NCBI GenBank assembly: GCA_010015675.1
Contig: ML977003.1
Span: 430,440-494,439 of the forward strand
DNA: 64,000 nucleotides
Direction: 5' to 3'
DNA from: Byssothecium circinans
Lineage: Eukaryota > Ascomycota > Dothideomycetes > Pleosporales > Massarinaceae
This document shows, piece by piece, positions 1-12,700 of the stretch; the first letter of the stretch is position 1; each line of letters starts with the position of its first letter. The position numbers and the translations under genes are program-made. The notes under the pieces are model-generated. The model was given only the letters and a program-made list of their open reading frames with translations. It was not told the DNA's origin and did no database searches.

Positions 1-1025
1 GTGACGCGTGGGAGACAATGAGCTAAGTCAGAGTGCGGCAGTGGCTTTAGCGATCGGCCTTGGCGATGCCCATGTGGTGGAGCATGTGTCACGTGCGCCA
101 ACGCTCACCAAGTACCCGTGCTTATGGCCACGGCTATCTTCAGCCCGCAATCTGCCAAATGCAACTCCATAATTGCGGCTGCACTCTCATACTACCTATT
201 CGTCAGGAGCGAACATGAAGATTGCGACGCGCCGCCCACAATCTGGTTGAATCGCAGGGCGCGGCAACGGCCGCTGATTTTCTCATGCACCCCTTCTTCA
301 GGCTAGCACGCCCGTCCTATCTAGGTCTAGCCGGTGAAACGAAGGTAACGGTAGCAATGGCCGGTCGCGACACATCCCCCACCAGCATTCGCCATGACGC
401 CCTGCAATCCACAATCCACACAATCCAATCCGCGCTCTCTCAAGCGTGCCCGGCTGGCGAGGGCGTGCTGTTTATGCCAGTGCCACTGCAATCCACGCAG
501 ACTACCCGCAGCCACCCTTACGTTGCGTGCTTCCCCTGCCGTGCCTCAGTGCCTCAGCGGCGGGCTTCTGTCCACTCGTCGGGGATTTCCCTAGGGACTT
601 CTAGCGGATACAACCCTCTCCCTATATCCCCATAAGCAGTACAACCATGCTTAAGAGCCGTTTGCGACATCGGTCGTCAACTGCCACCGGCACGCCTGAA
701 TTCTCTGGTCATTGCGGTCCCTAGCACCCGGAGACCTTGCTGCCTCTACTGCGGTGTCTGATATACCGATTCACCTGCAAACGACTGTCCCCCCAACAAC
801 CTGACCCCGTTGTCACCATCATTAAAACCCATCATCTGCCCCCTCATGCCGCCCCAATTGCTGAAACGCTTCAAAAGCCGCCGTATGACCCATCCCCCGG
901 AGTCTGACTGCGCTCTCGACCACGACTCCAGCGTTGCTCCCGCCACCGATCGCAGCCGTTGCTGGTATATAAAACCCATGCTTGACTTTTGGCAGAGCCT
1001 GCTCTCGGCTCTTGAACGCATCGCC
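1..1025. other. Intergenic region upstream of the hexokinase-like gene
   Basis: I see no convincing gene here. The open frames (the longest about 137 codons, at 222-635) have no recognisable domain and overlap each other. The stretch carries a TATA-like box at 966-974 and an inverted copy of the 10-mer TCGCAAACGG at 658-667, which resembles the core of an Ndt80-type binding site. It is probably the promoter side of the hexokinase-like gene. Confidence 0.5.
966..974 (+). promoter_or_regulatory. TATA-like box before the hexokinase-like gene
   Basis: TATATAAAA lies about 52 nt before the preferred start codon at 1026. This spacing would give a short 5' leader and argues against the in-frame upstream ATG codons at 810 and 978 as the normal start. 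Seen in sequence; function is inferred. Confidence 0.45.
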
Positions 1026-2622
1026 ATGCTTCCCTCGCTTATTCACTCGGTGCTCCCGTCACTCCCCTCAAGAAAGCGCGTCCGAGATGTAGTGCGAACC
1101 TACGACCGAACCATGGACGATTTGTTGCGAGAGGTCCAGCGCCTGTTGGAGGCTCCACTCGACCCTGCGAAGCTGCTGCAAATGTCCGGGAGGCTGCAGG
1201 ACCAGTTCGCACCAAAGCTCCAGGCGAGCGACATCTGCATGCTGCCTTCCTACAACCACAAGCTGCCCTCCGGCCTCGAACAGGGCTCCTATCTCGCACT
1301 GGATGTCGGTGGTTCGACTTTCCGTGTGGCTGTGGTGGAGTTGAACGGCAATCAGCCCGGCGCCAAGAGCATGCGCATCGTGAACATGAAGAGCTACAAA
1401 ATCGACAACGCAGTTCGACACCTCCATGGAACTGCTTTCTTCGAATGGATGGCCGAGAAGATCGAGATTGCCATTTCAGACCCGCAGGTGAAGAGCCTCA
1501 ATGGCACGCAGAAATTCGCCATGGGTCTGGCGTGGTCTTTCCCCGTTGAGTATGTCTGACTACCATTGAATGCTGTTATCATCCATTGATCATTTTCCAC
1601 AGGCAAACATCGAGTCGCAGTGGTAATCTGCTCACAATGGGTAAGGGTTTCCTCGCCACTGAGGGCACGCTAGGCCAGGATCTGAGCGAGCTGATCATGG
1701 CACCTTGCAGGAGAAGAGTGAGTTAATGCAGTGCTGATCAACACCATACATAATATTGACATTGGCCTAGAACTTGCCCGTTAGTCTAGATTCAATAGTC
1801 AACGACTCTGCAGCAACACTCCTGTCACGAGCCTACGAAGACCCTGCCACCCGCTTTGCAGTCATCCTTGGAACAGGCTTCAACATCGCCGTGCACCTGC
1901 CGACATCGACTCTTGCAAGCTCAAAATACAAGGGCTATCCCGACAAATGGCTCAACGAAGCCGAACACGTTCTCGTCAACACCGAACTCAGCATGTTTGG
2001 GAAAGATGTGTTTCCCTTGACGAAGTGGGATGAGCAACTCAACGCAGGCCATGCCCGCCCCGACTTCCAGCCTTTCGAGCATATGATCAGTGGTCGATAC
2101 CTAGGCGAGATTGTTCGCCTCATCATTGTAGATGCAGTGCGGTCCGCAGGCCTTTTTAGCGGTGAGCTTCCTGGCAAGCTAGACGAACCGTACGCTCTTG
2201 ATACCGGCACCCTCGCTGCCATGGAGATGGACGAATCTAAGAACCTAGTAAATGCCATCGCTTTCTTTCAATCGAAACACGCCCTTAGCAAGCCTCCCTC
2301 CTACAACGACATCTGCTTTCTCCGCCAGATCTCGCAGCTTGTTTCCCACCGCGCTGCAGCGTTCCTCGCTGCCGGTATCCACGCTCTCTGGGTGCTGCGC
2401 ACCGATGCAGAAGGCCTGACACCGGCCACAGCGGGCAAACTAGCCATCGGATGCAACGGTTCTGTTATTGAAAAATACCCACTTTTCCGCGAACTGTGCC
2501 AGTCCCACCTCGATGAGCTCACCACTGCATCCGGTGCTGAACCGAAATCGATATCACTAGAGATTGCCATTGAGTCGGCAATATTTGGTGCTGCTGTTGC
2601 AGTGTGTTGCCTTGAAGAATAG
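1026..2622 (+). CDS. hxk3: Hexokinase-family sugar kinase, probable N-acetylglucosamine kinase (Hxk3-like)
   Basis: Three exons join in frame (1026-1549, 1603-1717, 1771-2622) to give 496 aa, the usual length for fungal hexokinases. Visible motifs are the phosphate-binding DVGGSTFR near residue 92, the sugar-binding SFPVEQ near 171, a variant MGKGF, the catalytic VND with Asp225, and GTGFN near 247. The signatures deviate from glucose hexokinases (SFPVEQ context, MGKGF instead of WTKGF, GTGFN instead of GTGTN). This fits the divergent hexokinases that phosphorylate GlcNAc in fungal NAG clusters, such as Trichoderma hxk3. Its neighbours ron1, nag3 and dac1 support that role: GlcNAc plus ATP to GlcNAc-6-phosphate in the cytosol. 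The start at 1026 follows a TATA box; in-frame ATGs at 978 and 810 are possible. Family is certain, substrate is inferred. Confidence 0.85.
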
Positions 2623-3760
2623 GCAAACATCCACTGCTTTTGTTCTTGCTGCTGCTGCTATCGGAGTGTGCTGCATTATACCCCTTCAGCGTTGTTTCTG
2701 TACATACGCGATGGAGTCTTTTTTCTTCCCTTCTTACCGGATACCGTGCGCATTGCATAGGTGTTGGGCTCTCTTATCTTTTCATCTTTCCTTTTTTCTC
2801 CCGCTCTACGGTCACGGAGTAGACGAAAAGAAGTTGAGGGCGTTTCCGGCGTCTGTTGCATCTCATGATGGCACACATATGCATATGGGAATACTATGGA
2901 TTGGAGATTCCCTACGGCGTTGGTTCCATCATCTCATCTCATAACTTGCATTGTTTGTTAGAGCTTTCCGTGGAACAGGGGTCCACCTAATGCGGAGGCA
3001 CATAATATTATTATCATCCCACTACTTCTCGACTGCTGCAATCAATGTGCGAGCACGATCACATGGTACAACACGAAAGTCTCAGACCCTGAGTTTTGGC
3101 ACGTTAGAGGAAGCGGTACGACAATCGCGTTTTGGGATCGTATCTCGTCCCCGTATCAAATCGCAAACGGTTAACGCATAGGCGGGGCGGTATTACCCGC
3201 TCGAGTTCCGCCAATCTCTGTCACTGATCAAACCTTGGAAGGGAACATTCCACTGAACTACATACATTTCGTTTGGCTCTTACACTTGATCCAAAGTTTC
3301 GGCGAATAGTTCAAGCTTGGAGACCAGCTGAAGCCTTCAGCCATGCCTCGACACCGAAATCGACAGAAATAGGAGCACGGCGACGACATATGTGGTATCG
3401 CATACAAGCTCCAACGTCCGCAGTCCCGCCCCATTCACCGAAAACAGCAGCGCTGTACCAATATTCAATGCCACCCACCCACATGTCCACTCACGTAAAC
3501 AGAGACTGACCAATCAGCTTCCTACCGACCGGGTGAGAAAGCCGGTTGGTGCAAGAAACCTACTATGTAATACTAAACATCAGTCGCTTTGGCCCCGTGG
3601 GGTGGTGACAATCGGCTGTGTATAGTAAGCTCCGGCGTGCTGCAGTAACAGCCGCGCCGCTAATGTCCTACACGAGACATCGGCAGTGCGGCAGGACAAT
3701 GGCATTGTAGTGTTGCATGGCAGCGGCGTACAGTGAAACTTTTGTCATCTAAGCATTATT

Positions 3761-3783
3761 GAGATGAGATGAGATGAGATGAG
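3761..3783. repeat. GAGAT microsatellite
   Basis: About four to five direct copies of the pentamer GAGAT occur in a gene-free region. Simple sequence repeat, no function implied. Confidence 0.7.
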
Positions 3784-5119
3784 AAGGTAGTATATGCGGC
3801 ATAACTTCGCATGCTCGGTGGATCCACGGCGTGAGTGAAACTGAGAGTAAGAGCAAGAAGCGTGCAGGAAAGGGAAAAGGCTTAGCAGTGAGGCGTATGC
3901 AACACCAACACTACACTGCACTACAGCGTGATCATCGATACTCTTAGCGTCTCTAGGTCCCATTCCAAAGATCCTCGCCAGGATCAACATCCTGGGCTGT
4001 GTCGCGCAGCAAAGTAACTCAAAGCGGCCGCTCTATCCGCAAACAGACAGACAGTATCGAGGTTGGACTGTTGGAGAATGAGAGAATGAGAATCCTAGTA
4101 CAGCACCCTGGCATATATCTTCCTTCTCCATGCAGTACTACTACGATGATACATGGACGGTTTTCGATACATCGTGGATATTTCAGCTGTGCAGGGGTGT
4201 TGCATCTACGTATGGTTTTGTGAGAATCCTTGTTGAAGGTTCCATTTAGGTGGTTGTATGTGGGTTTGTATGGTATTCGGAAGCTTTCTAGATGGTAAAC
4301 ATGGGTGTGTGATGGGACTGTGGGTCTTATGCATGGGTCACGATGCGGTGCGTTGCGGTGCGGTACAGTACGGCGCAGACAGTGCCCTTCCAGTTTCCCG
4401 CTCGTGGTTACAGTCAATACCGTAGATCAGCTCACCTAGGAAAAGCAGAGACTAGCATTCTTATACATCCAGACTACCTTCCTATTGCTACGTTAAAGAT
4501 GAAAAACACCCCACTATGATCCTCACCCGCAGAGCACTTCCTTCGTTCACATGGCCGATGAGATGAAAAGAATCCACATGCACGAACCATTATATCGAGG
4601 CCGTGCAACCACAACCACAACCACACGACCATCACGGTATCGATACGTCCTCTCTTCCCATCCATCCCCTGCATCCCCCCAAAATCCCCAAGTCTCCCCC
4701 GCTCTCCCCGCCACTTCCAACACCCGAGCGTAACAAATCACTGTCCCCTACCCTCTGTTTCGGTACTTGGCTCGGTTATCGCGGTACATCCATGTACGCT
4801 GTACCTGATGTGTTTGATTTTCGTTGGTAGGTAGCCAAGGTAGACATTTAACGTTGCATCGCAACCGACCATTTCATACCACACCCACACCGCACCCCAC
4901 CCAATTTTTCAAATCAAGAAAAAAAGAAAGGTCCTGCCCCGACCAATCAACGACACCATCTATTGGAATTGCGATAATGTGATTAACTCGAAACACGGTC
5001 GATGATGAGGCGCTGCGTCTTGGTTTCGATGGAACGAAAAAGGTATGTACCATGGCATGGGTAGGACGTTAGCGAACTATGGTAGGAAAAACTAGGGAGG
5101 AGAAATGTATTTTCGCTGC

Positions 5120-5790
5120 AATCAACACTTTTACCTTGATAAGAAGGTTTGAAAAAAATATCAAGAGGATACGTTCATTTTTGCGCTAGATATCTGCAAT
5201 CGATACTTTTGTTGCGCCCTCTCTGTAAAATTACCTTAATATGCATGTTTGAAGGAGGAGAAGCGAAATCTATTATTATTCCTGAAGTAGACACTTTTAC
5301 GCAGTATATCTAAGCGTTACCTTGATAGGAAGGTCGGAAGTGAGGGTTGTTGCTAAAGATGAGCAAAAGGAACTATAATTAACGCTTTTACGTGGTATTT
5401 TACAGAATTGCCTAAAAGGGAAGGCTCGAAGCGAGGGTTGCTAAGAGAAGATAAGAGAAAAGGAAGGCAAGGAAGGTTTGAAGCGAGAGTTCAGGAAAAG
5501 GTAAAAAGGAGAGAAGAGAGGCTATAATCAACACTTTCCCGCACCCTATGCGAAAATGAGGAGAGGAGAAACCGAACAGCAGAGCATAAACCCATCCCAT
5601 CTAACAATAAACACTTTCCAACCCAAACCTTCCTAATCAGGTAATTCCTACGTAAAAGAGCAAGAGGATAAATTTGCTCATCCACAATCAACATACATTC
5701 CAACATAAACCTTCCCAATTAAGCAACTTCTATATAAAAAGAGCAAGAGGCACTCCTCCGCAAAATTGCCCGATTAAGATTCGGAAGGTT
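5120..5790. repeat. Degenerate tandem repeats with inverted copies
   Basis: A core resembling TTACCTTGATAGGAAGGTT recurs about every 85-100 nt: near 5133, 5232, 5317, 5408 and 5465, then in reverse orientation near 5623 and 5708, then directly again near 5765. Several copies are accompanied by a CAACACTTTTAC-like segment. The copies are diverged by roughly a quarter, so this looks like an old minisatellite or the remains of a mobile element. Confidence 0.55.
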
Positions 5791-6030
5791 CAGTAGCAAA
5801 AAAAGCTAAAAACTCGTTCTTTTTAGAGGTCGCACTTCTATCTACTTACTCGATTACAAGCGTGCGTCGCAGCACAAAAGCACGCCATGCCCCCATTTCC
5901 GTATTCGCCTCACCGCGCGTTTCTGATCCGCCCCGACTTCCCTCCCTGTAAGCAATACTTCACTCTCGCGCTCGGCAGTGTATATCCATGCACGATGCTG
6001 TCCAGATGCTTATTCTTATTTATTATATAA

Positions 6031-6062
6031 GGTGAGGCGAGGCGAGGCGAGGCGAGGCAAGG
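6031..6062. repeat. GGCGA/GGCGAG simple repeat
   Basis: A short run of GGCGA pentamers (GAGGCGAGGCGAGGCG and so on). Simple sequence repeat. Confidence 0.6.
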
Positions 6063-6980
6063 TAGTGTATCATTACTAGTGTCAGATAGAAACTTGGCAA
6101 GGAAACGTAGCATATTGTCTGCAGCATACATATGTAGGTAGCATGCATCAATGCGATGCGACGCTTAGACTTCAAATGGCGGTTCATAGCCAAGCCCTCA
6201 GTTCCCGAAACGAAAACCGAAAAAAGGTATGCCCTGTAGGGTAGGTATTGCATATCGATAAAGACCTAACTCATACATGGCCACGGGCACTTCTGTGGGT
6301 AGTGTGATAAAATATATTTTTTCAAAATGACGAATACAACTACTCTACCCATATCCGTTCATTGCCCGTGAGTTTTTTCTTCTTCCGCCCCTTGTGCCCT
6401 TCTCAAAGCTCTATGCATGCACGCTTCGTCCAACTTGCGTTGAGAACAAGGCCGCGCGTTCAACAAAATACCCGCCACGGGTATCAGAAAGCCGATCTGC
6501 TCGATACGTCTGTTCTTCCAGACGAGTTATTCCCGACCCGAATACGTCAACATCGCATGTCTCTAAAATCATAGCCGAGCAGCGTAGAAATGACGGGCAG
6601 TATCGAGTAATATCGAAGCGCAGATGGACATGCCGGACGATCCATTTTCATCGACAGACTTCCAAAGCTGGAACCGCACGTTACAGTCGCAAGTCAAAGT
6701 CGCATATCGAAAGCACATCCTTCGAGTTTTCTGTCCACGTTCGACCGCTGTAGCGTTCGTCAACGTCGTGGTCGTTTTCCTTCAACTCCGCCCCGCAAAC
6801 GGCTAGATCCAGACCCGTATCGAGAACCCGCATTCGATCAACCATACACCCCCTCCAAACAAAACCCAGTCATAATTCGTCCAAAAATCGTCCTCGCAAC
6901 CGCCAAGTATGGAATGCGCCGAGAGAAAAACGCTCCAAAAGTGGGGGAAATACAAGAGGGTATCGAGCGATAAGCGATCA

Positions 6981-8647
6981 TCACCAAGCATCGGAAAAGT
7001 ATCGTTTCGATTTGTTCTTCACGGCTAGTGCCTTGGGGTCCTGGGGAAGGTTGGTGTGGTGGACTACGTGGGGTCGATAGACGGCATCGACGGGCGGCAT
7101 CCAGTCGTCGAGACCGAGCGGGAAATATTCGTATAGAAGGTCAGCGCTCTCATCAGGGCTGTTGATCATGCCCACAGAGAATGAGGGTGGCCTGACTGGT
7201 GTTGCGCGTTTCTTGAGGTGTTCGGACGGTGAAGCGGGCTTCTTTGGCTCTTCGTCAGTCAGCGAGAGCGAGACCGGCGCCATGCTTGGCCGTTGAGACG
7301 CCGCACTTCTCGATACCTCCGGTGTCGAATGTGCGTATGGTGTGGCAGGTGCAACGACGGTGGGATCCGGTGGAATCGCAGTCATGGCGCCCGGCGGCAT
7401 CTTCCAATCCAGACTGAAGTCTGGCGACAACAGAGGATCCCCTGGATTGAAGTCGAAGGGTAGCTGCAGTGTGTCCATCGCCTTGGTAACACCTGAGTTG
7501 CTCTGGGCACTGCTCTGGGCATTGGTCTGGTTGGAATTGGTAGTATCGTTTGTCGGCGTCCGTGTAGGGCCGTGCGGAGGATGTGCTTTTCTGACAGAGC
7601 CGCCTCCTCCACTGATAGGCATGTCTTTGCGGGACTGGAAGTTTCGCGGACTCCGACCCCGCACAATGATGGCACCAGAGTGCACTTCACAAATGGGCAC
7701 TTTGGCTCCGGTGGCAAGCATGGCCATTACCTTCAGCCGCACTACAAAGTGCTGTTGCAGCTCTTTTCTTCGCCCATTGTTCGCGGTAGCTATCCGGAAC
7801 TGCAGTCTCTTCCAGCTGATGGGGAAGTTGACATAGTCCGAGTCCATATCTTGGCCTGTGGACAGATCAAGTGGATATGATGGAGGCTCTTTCTCTGTTT
7901 TGTCCTCTACTACAGTTGCAGTACTTGCTGGTGTCTTCCATGGTACTGATATTATCTTCACAGGATTGCCCTCCAGCGATTCAGCGGCAGATATGGTAAG
8001 TTCCTGGCCGAGTATGGGAATCTGGTCTCCCTGCTCGGTCATGAGGAATTGTAGACTTCTAGGTAGTGTGATTGTGCCTGTGATCTGGAAGAGGTTTCGT
8101 CGATAGCAGGTAAGCTCGGTAGGGGCTGCAGCAACATCGCCAGCGCTGGCCCAGGGCGACTCGGCGAGGAAGAACATGCCGTGCAGCTGGGCAGACATGG
8201 TAATCGACACGCGCTGCATCGCATAGTTGAGGAGGCTATAGGGCACGGTCGGCAGCGAGAAGCTGAGCAGCTTGTTGTCGCGGTCGATGCTGGGGCTCTC
8301 GGGCTGGCCATTGTGGTCGGGGTGCAGCGGTTGCTCATAGGCGCTGAGGACGTCGGAGAAAGGGTCTTCGTAGGCGCTCGAGAAGCGCTTCAGCGGGGCG
8401 TGGTGCTGCTGGATGTGATGCGGGCCAAAAGCGTCTTCGCTGCTGCGCAGGAAAGTCAGCAAGTTGAGGTTCATGGCCGTGACCTGGGGTGTGGTCTCAA
8501 GGGCAAGCTGACGGCTTACCCGGCGAAGGTCTCAGCGTCGTAATTAGAAATGGAGCGCTGGTCGACTGCATCCAGTGGCAGACCGGTTACGTTCTGGAGT
8601 GACATTGGGGTGGCCCATGACATGGTAATGGTATCGAAGCCCTCCAT
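6981..8647 (-). CDS. ron1: Ndt80/PhoG-like transcription factor, RON1-like regulator of GlcNAc catabolism
   Basis: Two exons (8647-8520 and 8442-6981, intron 77 nt) give 529 aa. The start ATG at 8647 opens a frame that splices in phase into the long exon, so the internal ATG at 8474, which lies in the intron, is not the start. The Ndt80 DNA-binding domain spans about residues 115-315, with the conserved CYRRNLFQITG near 154 and the terminal IIVRGRSPRNFQSR near 301-314. The C-terminal 200 residues are Pro/Ser/Thr-rich and low complexity, as expected for an activation region. In Trichoderma an Ndt80-like factor, RON1, sits in the GlcNAc gene cluster and is needed for its expression. The same neighbourhood here (hxk3, nag3, dac1) makes this the likely counterpart. 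Family membership is clear from sequence; the regulatory role is inferred from context. Confidence 0.85.
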
Positions 8648-9796
8648 GGCAGCTCCTGGGCCGTTAGGGCCGAATAGATGAAGGTTGCGGTGTCGATATG
8701 GGGCATGCGCGCATGAGCGAAAGCGCTAACGGCGGGCGTGCAGTAGGCGGGCGGAGTTATTGCACACCTGGGCACTGTACAGATGAGGGAGGAGGATGTG
8801 GTGCGCCTGTCTGGAAGGTTGGAGGAGGCGACTGGGGGGAGTAGGATGCTGGGCGGGAGAGGAAGAGGAACAGGAAGAGGAAGTGCAGGCGCTCTGTCAG
8901 CCGTGATACCTGAGACTGCGCTGTAGCGGCAAGATGTGGCAAGCGATAGGCGTCTTGCCTGCGACTGAGTGTGCACGAAGCAATACTGCTGTTCTGCGCT
9001 CCTTGGCTGGGTTGGCCGTCCTCGCTGAAGTTGTGCGACGAATGGGGACCGAATTGATCACATGCAGAGGAGCCAAGCCAGCGGACGCCTTTCTCGACTG
9101 CAGATATGAAGGGCGCGATATGCGTATAATTCTCTACGATAGATGATGATGTGCAGGAGGTCGCTACCATTCAATGCCTGAGCATCTCAGCTTCTACCAA
9201 GCTTCTCGAAGGCGTGAAAGAAGAAAGAGCGCCGTTAGCACCGCACCGCGCGCATCGGCGGGGGGGAACGAGCGAATCCACTCAGCCGTCACCGTGTTTC
9301 GTTTGGCTAGGGTCGGCCAAAAATAAACCCCAGCGCGATCCGCTTATTCCAACGTCCAAGTAAGTGACTGCACATTCATACACAATATATTGCTTCGCCA
9401 TGTCTCATGTTGTCTATATCGGTCGTGGCTTCTTTGTTCTGACAATTGAAGGAAGGAGCCATGGCTCCGCACTGTCGCACCGCGGCTCGAGGCTCGCCCC
9501 CACGTCGCGGACAGCCCGTTGCGCGCCGTGACAGCCATCGGGTGCGGGTACCGCACCAGCGCGTGCGTGCACCAAGTCAGTCTGTCCATCGCATATCAAA
9601 AAGAGGCATGAGTCCTCATCAGTGACGAGCTGCTGATGAAGCGGCGCCGTATCGTCACATTGTTGAAGTCGTGCAATTGTAGTGTACAAGAACCCCTGAA
9701 CGCCAGTATATCCAAAACACCAACGAGGCGGACTTCCCAACGTCCCATCGTGCATCATCAAAGACTCAAACTCCCAATGCGCCTCTCGCTGAATCA
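8648..9796. other. Promoter-side intergenic region of the ron1-like gene
   Basis: This lies between the start of the ron1-like gene and the 3' end of the nag3-like gene, both on the minus strand. It has pyrimidine-rich stretches near 8830-8885 (minus-strand CT runs) typical of fungal 5' leaders. I see no gene. Confidence 0.5.
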
Positions 9797-12700
9797 TCAC
9801 GACGGCGGGATCATGGTCCAAGTCGCCGCATCGCAGCTCACCTCCTCAAAGTTATGCAGCACCTCGAAGCCCATGGCCGAAAACCCATCAAAGTTCCCAT
9901 CGCCATCCATCTGTACCCATGTCAGCATACTCCAATCTCCCAACAAGGCATCAAGCGGCAACTTACATAGTCGAGCAAACAGGCATTGCATCCCTGGGCC
10001 TTGATCTGCCGCATCCCGAGCAAAACGAGCCCCTGCAGCAGCGTCGAATACTCACCCACGCCTGGCGAGATCACAGGGGACGAAATACCCCCTGCAGCCT
10101 CGTTAAGATCTTTCAATGGGGGAATGAATTCCGAAAGGCGCGAGTGGTGGTTGTAGAGGACTACGGTGCCTACTAGGGCACCGTCCTCGGGTCGCTTTGC
10201 GCGAATGATGCCGCAGGCCGACGGATCAGAGAGCGCTAGCTTGTAGACTTCGGCAAGGCCTTGACGATTGCTTGTCTTGATGTGGTCGAGAATCGAGCCT
10301 GCATGGTCCCAGCCGTAGATGAGATCAAACTGTGACCCAGCGCCCGCCAGACTCTTGGCCATGCCTTCGGGTGGTGACCATGTTTGAAGATTTCGGGCAA
10401 CCATGTTACAGATTGGCCGTGATAGCGCTGCGTTCCAGCCCAGGTTGGCAAACCACGAGCGCAGACGTTTCCGCTCTGTGCCATGGCCTGTTGGAATACC
10501 CAGGAAAATGCTAGGTAGTCGTGATCCCAGCTGAAATCGCCGAATCCCGTCTTTCTGGAGCAGTGTTCTTATCGCTCGATTGTGCAGGGAATGGCCGATT
10601 GAGAGCTTTCTCCGCGCAGGGTCGACAAATAGCGCGCCGATGACACCGGTACCTGTTGACTTGAAGAAGTATGTCGAGCAGAATCCATACAGTGCTTGGG
10701 TGCTGCTGTTACGCACCACAAAATGCGACTCTTCGACCTCTTGATGGTGAAGTATGAACGAGTTGGATGTTGCACTTGACAGTTCCGACCTTTGATTCGG
10801 CGGCGTGCCGTCCATAACGGCTATGATCAAAGTGTCGAGTGCATTCGCGTCTCTGTCCTCGTTAAAGGCTTCCACGAGCCAGTGTTGTTTCGAAGGATGC
10901 AGCTTCTGACTCTTACTTAGTGTCCCTGGCAGTGAACCAGTAGGTGTGATTTCGCCGAAGAGCACTTTGACCAGCGAGTTCAAAGCTGTTTCCGTGAAGT
11001 CGTATGTGCAGATATATGTACCGATTGAGGAGTCCATGGCAAAGTCGTAGGGCGAACTGACAGCAACCACGATGAGCGGTTTCTCGCGCTTCTCGCCTCC
11101 AGTCGTATACTGCATATTGCAGATCATAGAAACGTGCTTGGTGAATCCAGACTGATAGAGATTCCGATTTGCGTCGGCGGTGACGATGACGATGGCACTT
11201 GCTCGGTTGATCAAGTTCTCGTGGACAGGCCTGACCCCATTTGCCGTATAGGAAGTATGCAATACACGTCCGTTCCTCTGCCTAGCCATGGACCTTCCAA
11301 GCTCTCTGAACACCCGCTCTCCACTCATGACGGACGAACTTTGTGCCCAAGCAGCAGGTTCCGGTGATGTATTGTTGGCTGATTCTGACAAGGCTTTCGA
11401 GGCAGCGGAAGCAGCAAGTGGCTTGACAAGGGGAGTCAGTAGCAGTAGTTCCTCCTCGGTGTCGAGAATATTGGTCAACGGTAGAAGCCTATTCTTGTCC
11501 CGTACCACAGAGATCGATCCATTGTAGGCTTTTGTCGAGAGTGCCGTATGCGACGGCTGAAGAGTCTCTAGGAGGCTGACCCCCGGAGGGTTCAATGCCT
11601 TTTCCCAAGATGTGCACTTGGCCTTCATCTTCAGAACTCTGCGCAGAGAGTTGTAGATTCTGTCCTTTGAAATCATCACATTCTCGATACCCGTTTTGAG
11701 ACCTCGTAGCGCCTCTTGTTGGAATGAATATGAACGGCAAAGCAATACAATGTCGCAGCCAGCATTAACAGCCATGACGGTACCACCGCCCACGCCGATG
11801 TTGTGGCTGAGGGCATCCATCTCCAGACACTCCGAGACGACCACTCCGTCAAAGTTGAGGTCTTTGCGAAGAAGGCCATCAACCACCTGATCTGACAAGC
11901 ATGCATGCATGGCGCTGAGGCCCGCTGACGACATTGCACAACCACCAACCATCATACCATCAAGGCCCTGTCGAATCGCGTTCCTGAACGGTATCAGAGC
12001 ACTCAAGCTCAGTTGCTCTAGCGATTCTGTGATAATCGGTACGTCTAGTGTTGAACCAAGAAATTCGAGGTTGCCGTATGATGGGAAATGCTTTCCCAAA
12101 GTTACGAGTCCCGCATCTTGATAACCCTTCATGAAAGCGACGCCATATGCCGAAACTTCCTGGGGGTCATCGCCAGCTGTTCTGACGCCGAGTGGCTGAT
12201 TCCGAGCATTCGTGAGCACGTCCAGACACGGTCCAAAAATCCAGTTGATTCCACAAGCAGAAATCTCTTGCGCCGTTGCTTTTGCAACCTCAAATGCAAG
12301 TTCCGTCGAGCCCGCCGCTGCTATGCCCATGCTACTCGGATACTGTCGGACGTAGATCTCATCGAACAAACTGTTGACACCTCCATTTTCCTGATCGATA
12401 CCAATGGCCAACGGAACGGGATGGCCCGCATCGTGAGCAATCTTCTGGAGCTCATAGCATAATTTCGTCGTCTCCTCGGCAGCTACATAGCAAGCATTAG
12501 CACGGCTGCCAGCCACGCGCCGTCAAACTGAAACACATGTCTCTCACTCACATTTGAGATTCTTAGCAGTCAACAGGATAGAGCCTAGGTAATGTTCTTC
12601 GATGAGGGTTTTGATATGCGGAGTTACACTCGTCCCGTCAAAGCCCATCATAAACAGTTGGCCCTTTCACACTCCTCGTTAGCTCAGCCCTATTCCTCGG

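Larger units (their letters stand above)
2623..6980. other. 4.36-kb intergenic region between hxk3-like and ron1-like genes
   Basis: No supported gene. The two flanking genes converge here, so both 3' ends face this stretch. It contains a GAGAT microsatellite (about 3761-3783), a CGAGG run (about 6031-6055), a TCGCAAACGG site (3161-3170), a related CGCAAACGG (6794-6802) and a degenerate tandem repeat region at 5120-5790. Open frames are short and unlike known proteins. Confidence 0.55.

Noticed and set aside
222..635. 137-codon plus-strand frame left of the hxk3-like gene
   Set aside because: No domain, odd composition, overlapping frames of similar size on both strands, no promoter signals.
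810..1025. N-terminal extension of the hexokinase-like protein from an upstream ATG
   Set aside because: It would include the TATA box inside the coding region, and the added residues do not resemble hexokinases; the start at 1026 is preferred.
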